The notes under the pieces: generated by a model
What the model was told of the DNA's origin: nothing
What the model saw: the letters and a program-made list of their open reading frames with translations, nothing else
Database searches by the model: none
Shown here: one piece after another, positions 59,687-64,000 of the stretch
How positions within the stretch are numbered: the first letter of the stretch is position 1
Layout: each line of letters starts with the position of its first letter
Position numbers and translations under genes: made by a program
Source of the DNA: Coraliomargarita sp.
GTDB taxonomy: Bacteria > Verrucomicrobiota > Verrucomicrobiia > Opitutales > UBA953
Assembly (NCBI GenBank): GCA_024638885.1
Contig: JAHEJL010000001.1
Coordinates: 211,001-275,000, forward strand
Direction of reading: 5' to 3'
DNA length: 64,000 nt

Positions 59687-60973
59687 TTACTTCAGGGTGA
59701 GGAGGTATTCGGCGAGGCAGTCGAGCTCCTCGTCGGTGAACTTCTGGTTGGTCTCGTTGAGGCCGGCCACGTTGAACATCTTGTAGTAATGCATGCGGTT
59801 GCCGGGCTTGACGTCCTTGGTCGGCTTGCCGGCGGCATCCTTGGCGACGCCGGAGGAGCCGATCCACTTGATGAGGTTGGCCTTGAGGGTGGCGGGGTCG
59901 ACTTCGACGGAAGCCTCGGTGTTGCCGGTCTTCAGCTCGAGCGCGCGCTGGGCGTCCTTGTTGCGGTTGTCGAGCCAGGCGCCCGCGAGGGTCTTGCGGG
60001 AAGCGACGTGGGTGAGGTCCGGGGCGAAGGCGCCGGCGCCGAAGTGGCCGCCGACGTTGTGGCACATGACGCAGCTCTTGGCGGCGAAGAGGGCCTTGCC
60101 CTTCTCGGCCTTGATGTTGGCGGCGGGGACCGGCGCGGCGTCGGCCTTCTGGGCCTGGACCCACTTGGCGAATTCGGCGGGCTCGACGACGGTGACGCGG
60201 AAGAGCATGTAGGCGTGGGAGTCGCCGCAGAACTCGGCGCACTGGCCGTAGTAGTGGCCGGTCTGGTCGGCCTGCAGCCAGAGGTGGTTCTTACGACCGG
60301 GCATGAGGTCGACCTTGCCGGCGAGCTTCGGCACCCAGAAGGAGTGGATCACGTCTTCGGAGCGGAGGTTGATGCGGACGGCCTTGCCCTTCGGGATCAC
60401 GAACTCGTTCGGGACGGAATGCTTGGCGTCATTGGTCAGGCCGAGCTGCGGGTATTCGAAACGGAACCACCACTGCTTGCCGATGGCGTCGACTTCGAGC
60501 ACCTGCTCCTCGACGGCCTTGGCGTAGTTCTCGCGGGTGCCTTCGACGCGCGGATACCAGGCGGAAAGCTTGGAGGTCGGGATGGCCTCGGCCGGGACTT
60601 CGTCGGTGTACCAGATCGCGCTCAGGGTCGGGATGGCGATGATGACGAGGGCGCCGATGGAGGCGGTGATGAGGCCGATCTCGATGAGGGGGTTGCCGTG
60701 GCCTTCTTCGACGATGGCGGGCTTGTTCTCGTCGCCCGGACGGGAGCGGAACTTGATGACGGCGAAGACGAGCAGGCCGCCGACGAGGACGAAGAGGACG
60801 ACGACGAGCCAGACGGTCGCCATGAAGACGTCGAACTGGGTCTGCGCGACCGGGCCCTTCGGGTCCAGGGTCGACTGGCGGACGGTCAGGTCGGCCTTCG
60901 AGCAACCGACCATGATCATGGCCAGGAAGGGGGCGGCCAGCAGACCTACCCGACTAAAGAAGCGAGAAAACAT
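59687..60973 (-). CDS. ctaC: Cytochrome c oxidase subunit II with fused cytochrome c (caa3 type)
   Basis: 428 residues. The N-terminus (LAMIMVGC, Cys24) looks like a lipoprotein signal. Two membrane helices follow (about 50-75 and 98-118). The CuA domain has the complete site YYGQCAEFCGDSHAYMLF. After it, the C-terminal 150 residues form a cytochrome c domain with CVMCH and a Met ligand probably in NRMHYYKM. That fusion defines a caa3-type oxidase, taking electrons from a soluble or membrane cytochrome c. First gene of ctaCDEF; the 250-bp region upstream is AT-richer and must hold the promoter. Confidence 0.96.
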   Translation of the reverse strand: MFSRFFSRVGLLAAPFLAMIMVGCSKADLTVRQSTLDPKGPVAQTQFDVFMATVWLVVVLFVLVGGLLVFAVIKFRSRPGDENKPAIVEEGHGNPLIEIGLITASIGALVIIAIPTLSAIWYTDEVPAEAIPTSKLSAWYPRVEGTRENYAKAVEEQVLEVDAIGKQWWFRFEYPQLGLTNDAKHSVPNEFVIPKGKAVRINLRSEDVIHSFWVPKLAGKVDLMPGRKNHLWLQADQTGHYYGQCAEFCGDSHAYMLFRVTVVEPAEFAKWVQAQKADAAPVPAANIKAEKGKALFAAKSCVMCHNVGGHFGAGAFAPDLTHVASRKTLAGAWLDNRNKDAQRALELKTGNTEASVEVDPATLKANLIKWIGSSGVAKDAAGKPTKDVKPGNRMHYYKMFNVAGLNETNQKFTDEELDCLAEYLLTLK

Positions 60974-61223
60974 AAAGGATGAGTTTCGGACGCCGAAAAC
61001 TCCGTAAAAACGTTGTAATTTGCAAGCCCCGGCAGGGCCAAACGGTCATTAAATCATCCGTTAGCCCGCGGCCCGAGGAACGTAATTCGTAAGTTAATAA
61101 CAGACAATGGCTTAACATCAATCCAACCCCATCATGCTCTCTAATAACGCCCCGACCGCCGCCCTTCTACCCCCAAGCGCCTTGGGGGTTGCACCTCCGG
61201 GCCGGGTCTTTAACCCCCAATCC

Positions 61224-62078
61224 ATGTCCTGGACCAGCCCACATGGCACCCCTCTGCCCGATTGGCGGAAGCGTACCCTGATCATGGCGATCATGAACCT
61301 GGCCCCGGATTCCTTTTCCGACGGCGGCCTGATCGGCGACGAGACCTCCGCCCTGGTCCGGGCCGAGCAGTTGCTCGCCGACGGCGCCGACGTGCTCGAC
61401 CTCGGCGCGGAGTCCACCCGACCGGGCGCCACGCCGGTCGACGCCGCGACCGAACTCGCCCGCCTGCTGCCGGTCGTGAAGGCGCTCCGCCGACGTTTCC
61501 CGCAGGTGGCGCTCTCCGTGGATACTTACAAGCCCGCGGTCGCGCGCGCCTGCGTGGAAGCCGGCGCCGACCTGGTCAACGACGTCGAGGGCGGTCGGTT
61601 TGAGGCCCGTCCAGACGAGTCGCCGATGGGGTCCGCCTGCGCGCTGCTCCGCTGCCCGCTGATCCTGATGCACCGCCGCGCGCAGCCGGACTACGCGGAC
61701 TTCTGGGGCGAAGTGCTCCAGGATCTCCGCACGTCCGTCCGCCTCGCGCGGGCCGCCGGCCTGCCCGCCGAACAGCTCTGGACGGACCCCGGCTTCGGCT
61801 TCGGCAAGACGCCTGCGCAGAACCTGATGCTGGTGCGCGACCTCTCGAAGCTCGCCGCGCTCGGCTACCCGGTGTTGCTCGGCACCAGCCGCAAGTCGAC
61901 CCTCGGCCTGGTGCTGGGCGAGACCGACCCGCTCCGCCGTAACGCCGGCAACGACGTCACGGCCGCCTGGGGCATCGCCCAAGGCGCGTCGATGCTCCGG
62001 GTCCATGACGTCGCCGCGACCCGCCCGATCGTCCGGATGGCGGACGCCCTCCGCCACGGCCCGACCTGGCAGCCCTGA
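61224..62078 (+). CDS. folP: Dihydropteroate synthase
   Basis: 284 residues from ATG 61224, giving 22 residues before the core; ATG 61134 is an in-frame alternative with an atypical N-terminus. It joins p-aminobenzoate to the pterin pyrophosphate in folate synthesis. Signatures: IMNLAPDSFSDGG (with Ala where Thr is usual), DVLDLGAESTRPGA, SVDTYKPAVA, VNDVEGG, TDPGFGFGKT and LGTSRKSTLG. The MNLAPDSF change from the usual NxTPDSF lies in the first loop. Sulfonamides compete at this enzyme, so the substitution may be worth checking. Confidence 0.95.
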   Translation: MSWTSPHGTPLPDWRKRTLIMAIMNLAPDSFSDGGLIGDETSALVRAEQLLADGADVLDLGAESTRPGATPVDAATELARLLPVVKALRRRFPQVALSVDTYKPAVARACVEAGADLVNDVEGGRFEARPDESPMGSACALLRCPLILMHRRAQPDYADFWGEVLQDLRTSVRLARAAGLPAEQLWTDPGFGFGKTPAQNLMLVRDLSKLAALGYPVLLGTSRKSTLGLVLGETDPLRRNAGNDVTAAWGIAQGASMLRVHDVAATRPIVRMADALRHGPTWQP

Positions 62079-62112
62079 AGACGGGGCGGACAGCCTCGGA
62101 AAAACGGGGGAA

Positions 62113-62188
62113 TGGAGCCAGCAGTCGGACTTGAACCGACGACCTGCCGCTTACAAGGCGGCTGCTCTACCAACTGAGCTATGCTGGC
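62113..62188 (-). tRNA. tRNA-Thr, anticodon TGT
   Basis: Acceptor stem GCCAGCA/TGCTGGC, D arm GCTC/GAGC with TTGGTAGA loop, anticodon arm CCGCC-TTGTAAG-type loop with TGT at the centre (complement of 62153-62155), T arm GTCGG/CCGAC around TTCAAGT, discriminator T and an encoded CCA. 76 nt, no intron. It decodes ACA. Confidence 0.97.
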
Positions 62189-62228
62189 CAACTTCCCTAT
62201 TCACAGGGTTGTTCACAGCCTGACGGTG

Positions 62229-62263
62229 TCAACCCTTAGGGAAATAAGGCGATTAGGGGTTGA
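62229..62263. promoter_or_regulatory. Inverted repeat upstream of the PEGA lipoprotein gene
   Basis: TCAACCCTTA (62229-62238) and TAGGGGTTGA (62254-62263) form a 10-bp inverted repeat with one mismatch and a 15-bp spacer. It sits between the divergent tRNA-Thr and lipoprotein genes. A perfect -35 hexamer TTGACA on the minus strand overlaps its left arm (62227-62232), with no good -10. Possible operator. Confidence 0.3.
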
Positions 62264-62311
62264 AACCGTTTTGGATTTGGACGCAATTCTACCACCCCAA
62301 GCCCCGTACCC

Positions 62312-63778
62312 ATGCGTCTCCCCGTCACCCTTCTCGCACTGTGCGCCGCGTTCACCGGCTGCAACTCCTCGGTCGACTCGGCCAACATCGACTCGGTCGT
62401 CGTCTCGTCGAACCCGAGCGCCGCGGCGATCCGCCTGAACGGTGAAGCCGTCGGCCGCACCCCGGCGACCATCAAGCTCGACCGCACCAAGAATTACGAG
62501 CTCACCGTCGGCAAGGGCGGCTACCTCACCGAGTCCTACGAACTGAAGCCGCACCTCATCACGACCAGCGAAGGCATCGAGTTCGGCTTCGAGGCGACCG
62601 TGAAGGTCAACCTCACCAAGGTCCCGGCCGCCGGCGAAGCGGGCGTCCCCCCGGCCGATAATCCGGAGTTCAAGAAGCTTTCGAAGAAGGCCCTCGGCGA
62701 GAACGCCGCCGCCAACAAGGAAGGCATCAAGGCTGACATCGCCGCGACCAAGGAAGCCGCGACGAAGATCCAGGCCGCCCTCGCCGTCCGCGAAGCCGCC
62801 AGCAAGGCCCGCCTCGCCGAGATCGCCAAGAACATCGCCGACCTGAAGGCCTCCAAGGGTTCCGACGCCGCCGCCAAGGCCAAGCTCGCCGAAGCCGAAC
62901 TCGCCCTCGACCAGGCCACGGCCGAAGCCGCCGACGCCCGCGCCAACGCCGAGAAGAGCCTGAAGTCCATCGAAGCCCGCCGCGCCGCCCTCGCCGATTC
63001 CGACACCAAGGTCGCCGTCGCCAAGTCGAACGTCGCCAAGGCCAAGGTCGCCGCGAAGTCCTCCGACGACCGCCTCGCCCAGCTCGAGCAGAAGTACGCC
63101 GCCGAGATGAAGGCCCTCAGCGACTCGCAGGCCAACTCCAACGCCGCCATCAAGGCCCTGAACGCCCGCGCCGACGAACTCGCCCGCGCCGCCAACCAGA
63201 CCACCAGCTCCGCCAAGGCCGAAGCCGCCAAGAGCCTCGCCGACATCCAGAAGGCGCTCGAAGAACAGAAGGCCATCGCCGCCAAGGCGAACCAGGCCCT
63301 CGCCAAGGCCAAGGCCGACGCCTCCAAGGCCGCCGAAGCCGCCGCCGAGAAGGCCGCCGCCAAGGCCGGTGAAGCCGTCCAGTCCCTCGAAGCCAAGCTC
63401 GCCGCCGCCGAGAAGGCCGCCGCCGAAGCCAACAAGAACGCCGAGAAGGCCGTCGCTGACGCGAAGGCCGAAGCCGCCAAGGCCGTCGCCGAAGCCAACA
63501 AGTCCGCCGAGAAGAGCCTGGCCGACGAACGCCTCGCCGCCGAAGCCAAGCTGGCCGAAGCCAACAAGACCCTCGAAGCCGCCAAGGCCGACGCCGCCGC
63601 CAAGGTCGCCGAAGCCAACAAGGTCGCCGAAGCCGCCAAGGCCAAGGCCGACGAGCTCAAGTACTCCGAGTTCAACGCCCGCTACGCCCTCCTCGAAAGC
63701 AAGCGTCGCTCGAAGGCGATCACGGAGGACGCCTACAAGGCCGCCCTCGCCGACCTCCGCAAGGAGCTCGGTCTCTGA
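62312..63778 (+). CDS. PEGA-domain lipoprotein with long Ala/Lys-rich coiled coil
   Basis: 488 residues. The signal ends in a lipobox (LCAAFTGC, Cys17). A PEGA-type beta domain follows (about 25-100: [40 protein letters not shown]), the kind of domain that packs on cell-envelope structures. From about 120 to 450 it is a long Ala/Lys/Glu helix with heptad-like periodicity and repeated AEANK and AKADA words, a coiled coil. The last 35 residues ([20 protein letters not shown]) resemble a short SHOCT-like helical pair. Probably an outer-membrane-anchored spacer or peptidoglycan-associated protein; I do not know an exact match. A terminator follows. Confidence 0.85.
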   Translation: MRLPVTLLALCAAFTGCNSSVDSANIDSVVVSSNPSAAAIRLNGEAVGRTPATIKLDRTKNYELTVGKGGYLTESYELKPHLITTSEGIEFGFEATVKVNLTKVPAAGEAGVPPADNPEFKKLSKKALGENAAANKEGIKADIAATKEAATKIQAALAVREAASKARLAEIAKNIADLKASKGSDAAAKAKLAEAELALDQATAEAADARANAEKSLKSIEARRAALADSDTKVAVAKSNVAKAKVAAKSSDDRLAQLEQKYAAEMKALSDSQANSNAAIKALNARADELARAANQTTSSAKAEAAKSLADIQKALEEQKAIAAKANQALAKAKADASKAAEAAAEKAAAKAGEAVQSLEAKLAAAEKAAAEANKNAEKAVADAKAEAAKAVAEANKSAEKSLADERLAAEAKLAEANKTLEAAKADAAAKVAEANKVAEAAKAKADELKYSEFNARYALLESKRRSKAITEDAYKAALADLRKELGL

Positions 63779-63800
63779 GCCGGACAACGCTCCGCCTCGA

Positions 63801-63829
63801 AAAGCCCGGCCGCTCGGCCGGGCTTTTTT
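63801..63829 (+). terminator. Terminator of the PEGA lipoprotein gene
   Basis: GCCCGGCC (63804-63811), loop GCTC, GGCCGGGC (63816-63823), then TTTTTT, 26 bp after the stop codon. An AAA run on the other side gives weak function on the minus strand. Confidence 0.9.
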
Positions 63830-63868
63830 GTTGGAAGGGAAAGCCGGGGGACGCACCTTAGCGGGACC

Positions 63869-64000
63869 ATGTCGGCACCGCTCTCCCGTACGCCCCTCTT
63901 CGCCCTGCACGTCGAACTCGGCGGCCGCATCGTCCCCTTCGCCGGCTGGGAGATGCCGGTGCAATACACGGGCATCATCGAGGAGCACATGGCGGTCCGC
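63869..64000 (+). CDS. gcvT: Aminomethyltransferase of the glycine cleavage system (5' part)
   Basis: 44 codons are visible before the right edge: [20 protein letters not shown] then [17 protein letters not shown]. This is the conserved GcvT N-terminus (T-protein), which moves the methylene group from aminomethylated H-protein to tetrahydrofolate. With folP 2 kb away, two folate-related genes sit close, but a tRNA and a lipoprotein gene separate them. The ATG at 63869 is the first start after a terminator. Confidence 0.9.
   Translation, partial: MSAPLSRTPLFALHVELGGRIVPFAGWEMPVQYTGIIEEHMAVR

Noticed and set aside
62197..62218. CTATTCACA and TTGTTCACA resembling DnaA boxes
   Set aside because: Each has one mismatch to TTATNCACA, only two are present, and no dnaA, dnaN or AT-rich unwinding region is nearby; not an origin.

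Overview
The window reads as a chromosomal segment of a high-G+C Gram-negative bacterium of the PVC group, most likely Verrucomicrobiota and probably Opitutales/Opitutaceae-like. That placement is inferred from gene content: a giant autotransporter-type beta-strand-repeat protein, a fused propeller/HEAT/heme-binding cytochrome c of the type common in Planctomycetes and Verrucomicrobia, secreted ThuA and Tat-exported Gfo/Idh proteins, and lipoprotein and LptF-type envelope genes. No rRNA or other species marker is present, so the placement stays provisional.

Layout. 1-20180 (minus): one uninterrupted giant exported repeat protein of at least 6,726 codons, whose C-terminus lies beyond the left edge. 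20181-41105: moderately spaced genes (arsC; YhaM-like nuclease and queA; an anchored protein of unknown function; Gfo/Idh; ThuA; a HEAT-like protein; metK-ahcY; a PVC-type cytochrome c; a GH20 hexosaminidase; a CotH/VTC/DUF4956 trio). Nearly every gap here is packed with dispersed repeat modules. 41106-44542 (minus): sdhCAB. 44848-46449: pyrG. 46538-55689 (plus): a gapless Bat/MoxR stress-type operon (moxR, DUF58, DUF4381-like, batA-E) followed by an LptF/LptG-type permease. 55696-60973 (minus): caa3-type cytochrome oxidase in the order ctaC-D-E-F-G. 61224-64000: folP, tRNA-Thr(TGT), a PEGA/coiled-coil lipoprotein, and the start of gcvT.

Functional picture. Succinate dehydrogenase and a caa3 oxidase give an aerobic respiratory chain. 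metK and ahcY run the S-adenosylmethionine cycle, whose product also feeds QueA. GH20, ThuA, Gfo/Idh and the large cytochrome c suggest polysaccharide or amino-sugar catabolism. The Bat operon and LptF belong to envelope maintenance.

Most unusual non-coding signal. About twenty intergenic hairpins between 20.4 and 41.0 kb share one design: a GC-rich stem beginning GG, one of a few nearly fixed loop sequences, and a closing stem that runs into the tag CTACC (or the inverse, GGTAG). Stem sequences differ between copies by paired changes while loops stay constant. They are assembled, with other recurring words and with terminators, into longer mosaics, including a 127-bp direct repeat (20591-20717 and 23931-24057) and a 206-bp direct repeat (21330-21535 and 25308-25513). 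None of the roughly 23 kb to the right of 41.1 kb carries them. This looks like a REP/REPIN-like or structured-RNA element family and is the best candidate here for something undescribed.
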